Virus record (IMG/VR): IMGVR_UViG_3300007735_000776
Span: 1-62,893 of that record
Strand: one strand, 5' to 3'
Length of the DNA: 62,893 bases
Origin: a virus
Part shown: in pieces, positions 55,549-62,513 of the stretch
Position numbering within the stretch: position 1 is the stretch's first letter
How the letters are laid out: the number at the start of each line of letters is the position of its first letter
The notes under the pieces: model-generated
What the model was told of the DNA's origin: nothing
Database searches by the model: none
The model's input: the letters and a program-made list of their open reading frames with translations, nothing else
Position numbers and translations under genes: made by a program

Positions 55549-55816
55549 GATATCCTCCTCCTGCTGCTTTGTACTTTTTAGCCACTAGCTGTGCTTTGCG
55601 GGCTGACCATTGCCCTGCCTTAGTGCCATGAGTGGCAGCGGCTTTTACTTGCGCCACGATCCGCTTGCGCAGTTCTGGCTTGGTGTAATTACCAGCAGCG
55701 TTCACCTTGCCGCCTTCTTTGTACTGCGTGAAGTCGGTGTTGTCCCGGCGAGACTTCTTCTTCGCCTTTGGCATTTTAGAAGGACTAATAGCACCCATTC
55801 CACGTGAAGCCATCAT
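55541..55816 (-). CDS. Small basic protein, 91 residues
   Basis: Lys/Arg/Gly-rich: P-K-A-K-K-K-S-R-R-D-N near 15-25, K-P-E-L-R-K-R-I-V-A-Q-V-K near 46-58, W-S-A-R-K-A-Q-L-V-A-K near 70-80, ending G-G-G-Y-R-G. The middle helix pattern is conserved among small aquatic-phage proteins. Overlaps both neighbours; function unknown. Confidence 0.68.
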   Translation of the reverse strand: MMASRGMGAISPSKMPKAKKKSRRDNTDFTQYKEGGKVNAAGNYTKPELRKRIVAQVKAAATHGTKAGQWSARKAQLVAKKYKAAGGGYRG

Positions 55817-56028
55817 ACAATTTTGCCTCTCGTCTTACCGCGTTGAGCAATACCATCTGCACGAGAAGAAGCGCTACCACCTTTCGCCATCTTCTTTACA
55901 GGCGTTGGAGGTTTGGTAGGCGTAGGTTGAGTCTCTTTCTTAACAAACTCATCCTTCTTCAGATTCTCGTACTCCAAGCGCAAATTACGCTCGGCAGACT
56001 TTGGATCAGTGCCTTCGTTGGTAGCCAT
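55813..56028 (-). CDS. Small protein with shared C-terminal tag (2)
   Basis: 71 residues. A helical acidic/basic N-terminus, a Pro/Thr-rich linker (P-T-P-T-K-P-P-T-P near 36-44), then K-K-M-A-K-G-G and the tag S-S-R-A-D-G-I-A-x-R-G-K-T-x-G-x-I-V exactly at the C-terminus, as in the 128-residue protein. A tag on the end of a flexible linker suggests a docking peptide. Confidence 0.7.
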   Translation of the reverse strand: MATNEGTDPKSAERNLRLEYENLKKDEFVKKETQPTPTKPPTPVKKMAKGGSASSRADGIAQRGKTRGKIV

Positions 56029-56029
56029 G

Positions 56030-56452
56030 TCAGCACTTCCCGCCGTATTTCATCTTAGCCATACCGCCTTTTTTCATGCCGGTGGAGCCTGCCATCTTGA
56101 CCATCGTGCCCTTGGTCTTGCCTTTAACAGCAACACCATCACGGCTAGGAGCAGCAGTTTTCACAGCGCCCATTTTGCTTGGCATCACACCGCCGCCTGC
56201 GTAACCACCTTTAGACATCTTCTTCATACCAGCCTCCGCCATTTCGTGTTTGACCATAGACTTAGGAGCGCCCTTCTTCTTCATGAACGACACTTCCTTC
56301 TTCATCATTGCTTTTGACTCTTTCATCTCGCCTCCTCCGGCTTTGGTGAATTCGCGACCTACGCTCATTGGCACGCCTACCTTCTTGGCAAAAGACGGAC
56401 TGTGAGCGACAGCCCGCATGAATTTCTCTTGTTTGGCAGATTTAGCTGGCAT
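56030..56452 (-). CDS. Small basic protein with degenerate tag, 140 residues
   Basis: ATG 56452 (AAGG upstream) is chosen over the longer frame from 56500. It starts M-P-A-K-S-A-K-Q-E-K-F-M-R-A-V-A, then F-A-K-K-V-G-V-P-M-S-V-G-R-E-F, a conserved motif of small proteins in phages. Near 100-118 it has P-S-R-D-G-V-A-V-K-G-K-T-K-G-T-M-V, a relative of the tag in its neighbours, here internal. Lys/Met/Gly-rich tail. Confidence 0.7.
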   Translation of the reverse strand: MPAKSAKQEKFMRAVAHSPSFAKKVGVPMSVGREFTKAGGGEMKESKAMMKKEVSFMKKKGAPKSMVKHEMAEAGMKKMSKGGYAGGGVMPSKMGAVKTAAPSRDGVAVKGKTKGTMVKMAGSTGMKKGGMAKMKYGGKC

Positions 56453-56453
56453 A

Positions 56454-56642
56454 TCAAACCTTGGGGAACCAACCCTTACCAACAACAAGACCGGCAACAA
56501 AAATACCGATCCAGATCAGCACTTTTTCAACCACGGTCTTACCAATCTTTTTATAAAACTCTGAAGACAATTCCTCAAGCGCAAGCTTTGCCGCTTCTTT
56601 GGCAATCTGTCTTTCGCGTTCGGTTAGTTGTATATCGCCCAT
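56454..56642 (-). CDS. Small single-pass membrane protein, 62 residues
   Basis: A charged N-terminal helix (R-E-R-Q-I-A-K-E-A-A-K-L-A-L) and a C-terminal membrane segment (V-L-I-W-I-G-I-F-V-A-G-L-V-V-G). It is the only clearly hydrophobic member of this small-gene cluster. It may be a virion protein that reaches the membrane at entry, or an unrelated insert; unknown. Confidence 0.65.
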   Translation of the reverse strand: MGDIQLTERERQIAKEAAKLALEELSSEFYKKIGKTVVEKVLIWIGIFVAGLVVGKGWFPKV

Positions 56643-56643
56643 T

Positions 56644-56889
56644 TCAGCACTTCCAAGCTCTCAAAGATTTGTTAATACGGCTATTCGGATCGTTCGCGGT
56701 CTTGGCGCTTGTCAGCTTTTTCTTCATGCCTGACATACGAGCGCAGAACGATTTTTTCCGTGCGCCGCCTTCCGGCTGGGGAGGTTTCAAGTTCATGCCT
56801 TGCGCTTTCGCGGAGGCTCTCCCTTTGGCGTTCAAGCCGCCTTTGGGATTCTTTCCCTCTTTCCTCTGCCATGCCGGAGACTTAGCCAT
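56644..56889 (-). CDS. DUF6321-like small basic protein
   Basis: 81 residues: S-P-A-W-Q-R-K-E-G-K-N-P-K-G-G-L-N-A-K-G near 4-23 and S-F-C-A-R-M-S-G-M-K-K-K near 47-58, ending A-N-D-P-N-S-R-I-N-K-S-L-R-A-W. This is the highly conserved DUF6321 pattern found in many phages; function unknown. Overlaps the upstream gene by eight bases. Confidence 0.8.
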   Translation of the reverse strand: MAKSPAWQRKEGKNPKGGLNAKGRASAKAQGMNLKPPQPEGGARKKSFCARMSGMKKKLTSAKTANDPNSRINKSLRAWKC

Positions 56890-57367
56890 AGAACACCGTT
56901 GACGTTACGTTAGACACCAAGCCCACGTAGATACCATTAGGAGCCAGAATACCTTCGCCCGGAATGACTACGTTAAACGCTGTGGGGTTGTAGGTATCGA
57001 CTTCCATTAAAACGTCTGCATACATCTCGACGTTTCCGCTGGTAGTTAGCGAAGCAGTTGTGACTGTAAACGTGTTGGTACCAGTAACCGTGACGGCATA
57101 CACGTTGTCTACAGCAGTGCCGCTAGTAAAGTTTAACCAAACACGATCCCCGTTTGACAGGCCATGATTGGCGATTGTCACAGTACAGGTAGTACTGGTT
57201 GGGATGCTGTAAGTTCCTGTTTGGGCTACATTATTCGCAAACACCGTGTTCCTGCCGGTAGCGCTTGTATTCGCAGAAACTACCGCGCCTTTCAAACGGA
57301 CGCGATAGCCTACGGCAACTCCAGAAGACGTGACATGCGTTGACTTTACGTCATATTGCATTCCCAT
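56882..57367 (-). CDS. Virion surface/decoration-type protein, 161 residues
   Basis: A beta-rich, Thr/Val-rich protein with an immunoglobulin-like look in the middle (T-I-A-N-H-G-L-S-N-G-D-R-V-W-L-N near 70-85). It lies downstream of capsid genes in the structural operon. Decoration or head-fibre roles are typical at this position; no diagnostic motif. Confidence 0.6.
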   Translation of the reverse strand: MGMQYDVKSTHVTSSGVAVGYRVRLKGAVVSANTSATGRNTVFANNVAQTGTYSIPTSTTCTVTIANHGLSNGDRVWLNFTSGTAVDNVYAVTVTGTNTFTVTTASLTTSGNVEMYADVLMEVDTYNPTAFNVVIPGEGILAPNGIYVGLVSNVTSTVFYG

Positions 57368-57380
57368 ATTAGTTTCCTAA

Positions 57381-57932
57381 TTAAGTCGTGGAGAATGGCG
57401 TAGCAACAACACCTGATCCATTTACCGTACCGCAAACCATATAAGCGTTAGCCGCGACCGCAACAATTTGAATCCATGTACCAGCAACACCGCCAGTAGT
57501 ACCGCCATTCAGGTTGATAAAATCAAATGTGTCTGCTGCAAGCGCGTTATAGGCAACTAAAGCGTCGCTAGAATCAGTATCAACCCCCATCAGCGTTCCA
57601 ATGAAAAAATCATTAGAGCCAGAAGTTGTACCGATTTTTAGGGTGGAGGTAGTGATGGTTGTAGGCACCCAAATGGTGTAAACAACACCTTCATTGTTTG
57701 CCGTATTGGGGTCCTGTCCCGGACCAGATGTAATTGGATTTGTACTGACGTTAATTGTAGGAAGCGTCAGAGTTGTAGTTGCGGCAAGAGCGCCACCAAC
57801 GGTAATAATGCGGCCACCGTGGTCTACTGGGTTAAGCGTTGTAGAAGAAGTAATATTAACAACAGCGGCTGGGCCTTGTTGGTAAATGCCGCCAAGAGAA
57901 CGAACTGGTCCTTGAAATGTAGTGCGTGCCAT
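57381..57932 (-). CDS. Structural protein near capsid, 183 residues
   Basis: ATG 57932 follows AAAGGATCG; the longer frame from 57956 lacks support. F-Q-G-P-V-R-S-L-G-G at the start is a motif I know from capsid-proximal proteins of podovirus-like genomes; the rest is beta-rich. It is probably a head decoration or minor capsid protein. The GIY-YIG gene separates it from the major capsid gene. Confidence 0.65.
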   Translation of the reverse strand: MARTTFQGPVRSLGGIYQQGPAAVVNITSSTTLNPVDHGGRIITVGGALAATTTLTLPTINVSTNPITSGPGQDPNTANNEGVVYTIWVPTTITTSTLKIGTTSGSNDFFIGTLMGVDTDSSDALVAYNALAADTFDFINLNGGTTGGVAGTWIQIVAVAANAYMVCGTVNGSGVVATPFSTT

Positions 57933-58028
57933 GACGATCCTTTCGTGTAGTAGCACATAACCTTATCGTCTCTACTAAGTCTGCTGGGTCAGTCGATAAG
58001 GCTGGAATATCCCAGACCTACCGGCGTT
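57933..58028 (-). other. Structured gap beside the GIY-YIG gene
   Basis: The 96-base gap has two nested inverted repeats: CCTTATCG (57961-57968) with CGATAAGG (57994-58001), and CTGGG (57983-57987) with CCCAG (58011-58015). They compete as stems. This may be a remnant of the endonuclease's insertion or a leader structure; no intron core could be identified. Confidence 0.35.
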
Positions 58029-58763
58029 TTACTCTTGATTTTGGGAGGTGTCAAGGTATTCGAAAGCCCAGCCTTTATACGGCCCCCGCTTTAGCGGTAG
58101 CCCAGATTTCAACGCACGGTTAATGGTGGGTGGCTTCATCCCCGAAGCTTCCCGTAACGCTTGAATACTGTCGTACTGCAACGTCTTTTTATCTGGGCTT
58201 GTAGCTACAACACGCCTACTTACTTTAGCACCGTGGTCAGGGCGTTTCTTGCCAAACCAATAACTACCTTCGCCAGACAATGTAGCTGAGATTTTGGCTC
58301 TTGTAGAAGCAGATACATAATGCCCTCGCATAGATTTACGTCGTTTTACCTTCTCTTCTTCGGTCTGAATTCTGGCTTTTGAGGCTATTGCAATTTTTGT
58401 TTTGGCTTCCTCCGTATGAGTAAACTTCTTACCCCACATGGGGTTTTTCTCCCCGGACCAGCCTGTAGTTGGAGCGGTAGCATCTGTTGCTAAGTTATAA
58501 CAATGGTTTTTACCAACATGTTCTTTAAGCCAGACATTCTCAGCGGCGAGAATATCCACCTCATCAGATAGCTCTTCAACAATAACAAAAGTAAAAGCCT
58601 GTCCCCCATATTTCGCCCATGCAGCTTGTAAATGCTTATTGGCATGGGTGCCACGTCTAAGCATCCACCAGTGAACACGTTTACGTCGAGTAAAGTCTTC
58701 TGCGCTGCCCACATAAAACTTGTTGTTGACTACGTTAATAATCTTGTAAATGCCTCGCGCCAT
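58029..58763 (-). CDS. GIY-YIG homing endonuclease with NUMOD modules
   Basis: 244 residues. G-I-Y-K-I near 4-8 and F-Y-V-G near 16-19 form the GIY-YIG core, with R-R-K near 26 and a Glu (A-E-N) near 75. Next come NUMOD3-like repeats (N-P-M-W-G-K near 106, G-S-Y-W-F-G-K near 168) and a C-terminal NUMOD1-like HTH (I-Q-A-L-R-E-A-S-G near 205). AAGGAGG precedes the ATG. It sits between the major capsid gene and the next structural gene, as a free-standing selfish endonuclease. Confidence 0.9.
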   Translation of the reverse strand: MARGIYKIINVVNNKFYVGSAEDFTRRKRVHWWMLRRGTHANKHLQAAWAKYGGQAFTFVIVEELSDEVDILAAENVWLKEHVGKNHCYNLATDATAPTTGWSGEKNPMWGKKFTHTEEAKTKIAIASKARIQTEEEKVKRRKSMRGHYVSASTRAKISATLSGEGSYWFGKKRPDHGAKVSRRVVATSPDKKTLQYDSIQALREASGMKPPTINRALKSGLPLKRGPYKGWAFEYLDTSQNQE

Positions 58764-58831
58764 ATAGCCTCCTTGATTAGATACGGGTAACGAGAGGTAG
58801 AATACACTAAATTAACGAATAACACAATAGA

Positions 58832-58860
58832 AAATAAAAGAGGGGGCCAAAGCCCCCTCA
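58832..58860 (-). terminator. Terminator after major capsid gene
   Basis: On the minus strand GAGGGGGC, a four-base loop and GCCCCCTC (58859-58840) are followed by TTTTATTTT. The 8-bp GC-rich stem and U-run make a strong intrinsic terminator just after the major capsid stop, limiting read-through into the GIY-YIG gene. Confidence 0.9.
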
Positions 58861-58881
58861 AAACCCGCATAAATGCTAGGT

Positions 58882-59787
58882 TTAGCCTTGCGAACCGAAC
58901 ATGCCCAACGGATCCGACCAGCCAAAGCTGTAACGCTCACGGCTCTTGTAACGTACGTTCCCTGTATCGAAGTCTCCGTCCATTGAGTTCTGGAGCGGGA
59001 CACGGATAAAGTGCTTCATACCGTTTGGTACGTCAGTCGTCAGGAACCACGCATTAGTGTCAGTCAAGAAGTGGTTGATCGTGTAGCCTTCTGGGATCGA
59101 ACCGTTGTTCTTGAGCGCGTTAATGTCGTTGTCTGCGGTACCGACACGGAGTTCGGTTTCCAACAGACGGGTCGCAACGAACTGGAGTGCCGGAGGCACA
59201 ATCAGTTTCTTCGGCTTAGCGGCAATCAGCAGACCACGTTCGTCCGTCCAAGCAGCGATTTGAATCACTGCGTTCTCAAGCGAAGTTTCGTTGAGGTCGG
59301 TTGGAGTAGTAGGGATGTTGCTGTTGGTGCCACCAGACACCAGCGGGTGGTCGTTTGCAAACAGTGCCTTGCCATCACCGCCCGGATAGGACGACGAGAA
59401 GCCGTTGTTCAGCACTGCCGCAGCTTTTACCTGCTTGGTGTAAGCCATAGCACGAGCCAGCGCCTTGGTATAACGAGCCGACAGGCTGTCATACAGGTTA
59501 TCTTCGATGGCCTCTTCGGTCAGCGAGAAACCCAGAGCGATGGTTTCGTGGTTGTATCGAGCGGTCCATGCTTCCTGCGCATTGTCATACGCAATTGCAG
59601 AACCTTCGTTTTTCACCGGAGCTGCCGAGAAGCCGGACAGCTTGGTTTCTTCTTCGAATGAACGCTCGGAAGTCTCGGTTTCGTAGATTTCCTTGTGTTC
59701 TTCACCATAACGAGCGTACTCCAGACCAAACAACGCGTTTAGGCCGGGGAGTAGCTCTTTCAGTAGTTGTGCGCGTGAAATAGCCAT
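58882..59787 (-). CDS. Major capsid protein
   Basis: 301 residues. The N-terminal L-P-G-L-N-A-L-F-G-L-E-Y near 14-25, N-D-H-P-L near 145-149 and the C-terminal S-F-G-W-S-D-P-L-G-M-F-G are typical of HK97-fold major capsid proteins of the Mu gpT-like group seen in aquatic podoviruses. It follows scaffold and decoration genes and precedes a strong terminator, consistent with high, separately limited expression. Confidence 0.88.
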   Translation of the reverse strand: MAISRAQLLKELLPGLNALFGLEYARYGEEHKEIYETETSERSFEEETKLSGFSAAPVKNEGSAIAYDNAQEAWTARYNHETIALGFSLTEEAIEDNLYDSLSARYTKALARAMAYTKQVKAAAVLNNGFSSSYPGGDGKALFANDHPLVSGGTNSNIPTTPTDLNETSLENAVIQIAAWTDERGLLIAAKPKKLIVPPALQFVATRLLETELRVGTADNDINALKNNGSIPEGYTINHFLTDTNAWFLTTDVPNGMKHFIRVPLQNSMDGDFDTGNVRYKSRERYSFGWSDPLGMFGSQG

Positions 59788-59797
59788 GTTTTACTCC

Positions 59798-60445
59798 TTA
59801 AGCACCGGTGGCGTTGTAGTACGAGTGGAAGCCAAAGTTGAATTTGACAATCAACTCGGGGTACACAATGTTCCCGCTGGAAACGTAGGATGTGTCCGGC
59901 ACCAGATCAACGATACGCATAGCGTACGTTTGAGTCGGAGCACCAGAGTTCCAATAAACACCAATACGAGAATCACCGGAAACGGTATCACCTGTGTTCA
60001 GAATGAGTTGGACGTTATTGCCCAAAACAGTCTGTTGCAGTGGAGTGACGGTCAAGCCGGAGCCATCAATAGTGTCGCCAACAGAAACAACCTTGAACAA
60101 TGCATCTGGATCGTCAAGGATGTACGCAAACGCATCGGTGACGCCCGAAGCAAAACCGGGCCAGTACTGGCTGTAGGTCGGTTGTTTAGTTACAGGATTG
60201 GTGTAGCGGCAACCTAAAAATACGCCAACAACACCCGGAACGGCAGAAGTATCGGTATCGAGCGTCGATTTAATGATCGTACCGCTGGAAGTGATTTGAA
60301 CAACATCGCCGTTGTATAGCGGAGTGTTGTAGTTCACACTAGCAGTAGTGATCGCCAATTGACGGTTCGCACCAGCAAACACCTGCCCGCCGATCAAATT
60401 GATCGGCTGCAAGCCATAGGGCTTGTCAATGGTAGGATAAGCCAT
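59798..60445 (-). CDS. Capsid-proximal (decoration) protein, 215 residues
   Basis: P-T-I-D-K-P-Y-G-L-Q-P-I-N-L-I-G-G-Q near 4-21 is a conserved start of proteins coded directly before major capsid genes in podovirus-like phages. Beta-rich throughout, with G-V-Y-W-N near 177. Capsid decoration or stabilisation is likely. It ends ten bases before the capsid start. Confidence 0.68.
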   Translation of the reverse strand: MAYPTIDKPYGLQPINLIGGQVFAGANRQLAITTASVNYNTPLYNGDVVQITSSGTIIKSTLDTDTSAVPGVVGVFLGCRYTNPVTKQPTYSQYWPGFASGVTDAFAYILDDPDALFKVVSVGDTIDGSGLTVTPLQQTVLGNNVQLILNTGDTVSGDSRIGVYWNSGAPTQTYAMRIVDLVPDTSYVSSGNIVYPELIVKFNFGFHSYYNATGA

Positions 60446-60462
60446 GTAGAACTCCTAAAAAT

Positions 60463-60912
60463 TTAGTTACCTTTACCAAAGCTATGCGAGGATTTTCTCT
60501 CTTTGAAGAGAGGCATCCTAGGATCGCTTTGACGCATTAAGTTATTGTCTACGGCTTCCGTCTGAGCTTGAGTTTGGTTCTGGTAATAACCGGAACGCTG
60601 TTCGACAAATTCTTCAGGAGCTTTACAGAGCAATAACCCGCCAATCTCAATGTTGTCTTTGAATCGACTACTGGGATCAACTAGCAGTGAAAATTTAGGT
60701 TGCTCTTCAATGCGGACCGGTTCCCAACCTTCACGAAGTTTGGTCGAAAGGTTACGGGGGTCAGCTTGACCAAGCATGGATACACGTATCCAGCGATAAG
60801 AATACCCAGCCTCTTTATCAGGCTCAGGGAGCAACTCCGGCGGCATCCACTGCTTGGGACGCTCGCTCATTGCTCGGGTTGCTAATTCGCGTTGTAATTT
60901 ATTTTCAGCCAT
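60463..60912 (-). CDS. Hypothetical head-module protein, 149 residues
   Basis: ATG 60912 overlaps the scaffold stop by eight bases. Basic N-terminus, then W-M-P-P-E-L-L-P-E-P near 21-30, Y-R-W-I-R-V near 38-43 and L-L-C-K-A-P-E-E-F near 93. This pattern is conserved in the same place in related phages; it may act in head assembly with the scaffold. Confidence 0.68.
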   Translation of the reverse strand: MAENKLQRELATRAMSERPKQWMPPELLPEPDKEAGYSYRWIRVSMLGQADPRNLSTKLREGWEPVRIEEQPKFSLLVDPSSRFKDNIEIGGLLLCKAPEEFVEQRSGYYQNQTQAQTEAVDNNLMRQSDPRMPLFKERKSSHSFGKGN

Positions 60913-61900
60913 TTTGGGCCTCCAGTTTTCTGAGTTCAAGGGCGTATTGTTCCGGGGTCAATCCCAACTTCTTTGCAAGTGCAACTTGGCTCGACTTCAG
61001 CTTTATCTTGTTGGAAGCTGTACTACGAACCGCTGGGGCTACCACAGTGCTCGGTTTTGTACGAGCAGGCTCGGACCGCACCTTGTCCTCCGGCTCCTCA
61101 ATATCGAAATATTCAGGGAACCGCTTGCGGATTGTTCTGTCCAACACCGCGTAATATTCGTCTGACCCAACTACCACTTCGCCCGACTTCTTGAGTTTTT
61201 CGTGAACTCCCAAAGCCGTTGCGGTCATCTCGTCATCCGCCCCATACCACGGGTTGCGCTTTTGCCACGCTTCCAGTTTAGGGTTTAGCGGACGAGGAGC
61301 AGGTTGTTGGACCTGATCTGGTTGCGTTTGTACCGCATAATTTTCTTCTTGTAAAGTAGGCATCTTGAAGCTCTGAGCTTGCAACATCTTGTAATTTGCA
61401 ATCTGAAGAGCTTGTTGTGCTTCTACTAACTTATCTGAATCACCGCTATCGTAAGCTTCTTTGTACGCCCGCTTTGCCATCTCCATTTCAAGAGTGGCAG
61501 CATTGTTAAGAACGGCGGCGTACTCTTTCCCGCCGGTATCAAGAATGGTCTTGATCCGCTTATTCTCGTTCATTAGCTTTTGGGCTAATGCGATGGCTTC
61601 TTGTTGCTCTCTGAACGCCGCTTCTTTCTCGCGTCGCTCATCGTGATATACCTTCCTCATCTGCTTGAGTTTTTCCTTGACTGCATCGTCGTACGAGTCA
61701 AGTTCATCTCGCTCAAGCTCCTCTTTTAGATTCTGAGGTAGCGGCTGTCTGCCCCTGTCCTGCGGCGGGGTATCGTCTTCAACCTCGACCTCAAAGCCCT
61801 CCGGTTCTTCCTGTTGCTGCATAGAAACACTGAGTTCCTCCTTACCACCTTGAGGTTTCTCATCAGGAAACTGGAATTCGTCTTTCTCAAATTCAGGCAT
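60905..61900 (-). CDS. Scaffolding protein
   Basis: 331 residues, acidic N-terminus (about 1-75), a long coiled-coil middle (R-R-E-K-E-A-A-F-R-E-Q-Q near 93-104 and onward to about 185), a Gln/Pro linker, and a basic helix-turn C-terminus (L-K-S-S-Q-V-A-L-A-K-K-L-G). This is the classical scaffold plan, the basic C-terminus docking to the capsid protein. Position between portal and capsid genes supports it. Confidence 0.8.
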   Translation of the reverse strand: MPEFEKDEFQFPDEKPQGGKEELSVSMQQQEEPEGFEVEVEDDTPPQDRGRQPLPQNLKEELERDELDSYDDAVKEKLKQMRKVYHDERREKEAAFREQQEAIALAQKLMNENKRIKTILDTGGKEYAAVLNNAATLEMEMAKRAYKEAYDSGDSDKLVEAQQALQIANYKMLQAQSFKMPTLQEENYAVQTQPDQVQQPAPRPLNPKLEAWQKRNPWYGADDEMTATALGVHEKLKKSGEVVVGSDEYYAVLDRTIRKRFPEYFDIEEPEDKVRSEPARTKPSTVVAPAVRSTASNKIKLKSSQVALAKKLGLTPEQYALELRKLEAQNG

Positions 61901-61912
61901 CTTGTCCTCCTG

Positions 61913-62332
61913 TTATTTACGGCGAATGCCGCGTGGGTCTTCAACTACTCCTTCTACGGAGTCGTCATTGATCAATCTAAATTCCCGCCCGTGAATGACC
62001 AGTCGGGTACCAGCGTTTGGACGCACCAAAACAAAATCTCCTTGTTTGCACCAAGGCCCCGTTGGGAACCTATTAGCATCTTTATAACAGTCAGGACCTA
62101 GATCAACTACAAAGAGAACAGTAGTCAGCAGTTCCTCGTAATGGAGGGTTGTGTCTGCTTTGACGATACCGCTGTCAAACTCCTTCTCTATTTCGGGTAT
62201 TGCACACAAGATTCTGTATCCCGATGGCTTGGGAAGTTGTGTAGCCTTTTCCGCGTCTGTAGCGTTCATCCGGTACGCCCCAACAACCTGCGGGTTACTG
62301 GCGTCTGTAGCCAGCAAAATTGAATCAGTCAT
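61913..62332 (-). CDS. GroES-like co-chaperonin
   Basis: 139 residues. Y-R-I-L-C-A-I-P-E near 39-47 with D-S-G-I-V-K near 53-58 corresponds to the beta-strand and mobile loop of Cpn10. V-V-D-L-G-P near 75 and G-D-F-V-L-V-R near 97 are the barrel core, and H-G-R-E-F-R-L-I near 114 and D-S-V-E-G-V-V close it. Phage co-chaperonins (T4 gp31 type) replace GroES on host GroEL to fold the capsid protein. Position between portal and scaffold fits that role. Residues about 83-95 form an insertion. Confidence 0.85.
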   Translation of the reverse strand: MTDSILLATDASNPQVVGAYRMNATDAEKATQLPKPSGYRILCAIPEIEKEFDSGIVKADTTLHYEELLTTVLFVVDLGPDCYKDANRFPTGPWCKQGDFVLVRPNAGTRLVIHGREFRLINDDSVEGVVEDPRGIRRK

Positions 62333-62513
62333 CCGAATCCTCCAAGTTTTTCTTAAGGTCTAATGTGTACCCCCTTGCAATGAGCAGACCCCGAATCTCA
62401 CCGCAAATCGATTTGTACTCGTCAAAAGATGTAACCCGGCCTGCTGCCAAGTGGTCTTTGAGCTGCGAAACCTTTTCGTCCGCCTGTTGGACAAGTAGTT
62501 CTAAAGCATCCAT
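62325..62513 (-). CDS. Small helical protein between portal and co-chaperonin
   Basis: 62 residues, with a one-base TAATG overlap with the portal stop and an eight-base overlap into the co-chaperonin gene. Heptad-like N-terminal helix (L-L-V-Q-Q-A-D-E-K-V-S-Q-L) and an acidic end. It may be a small assembly factor; no motif. Confidence 0.65.
   Translation of the reverse strand: MDALELLVQQADEKVSQLKDHLAAGRVTSFDEYKSICGEIRGLLIARGYTLDLKKNLEDSDD

Noticed and set aside
57933-58881. Group I intron carrying the GIY-YIG gene
   Set aside because: The genes on both sides have complete termini and their own start and stop codons, and no P3/P7 core could be recognised. A free-standing intergenic endonuclease explains the data.
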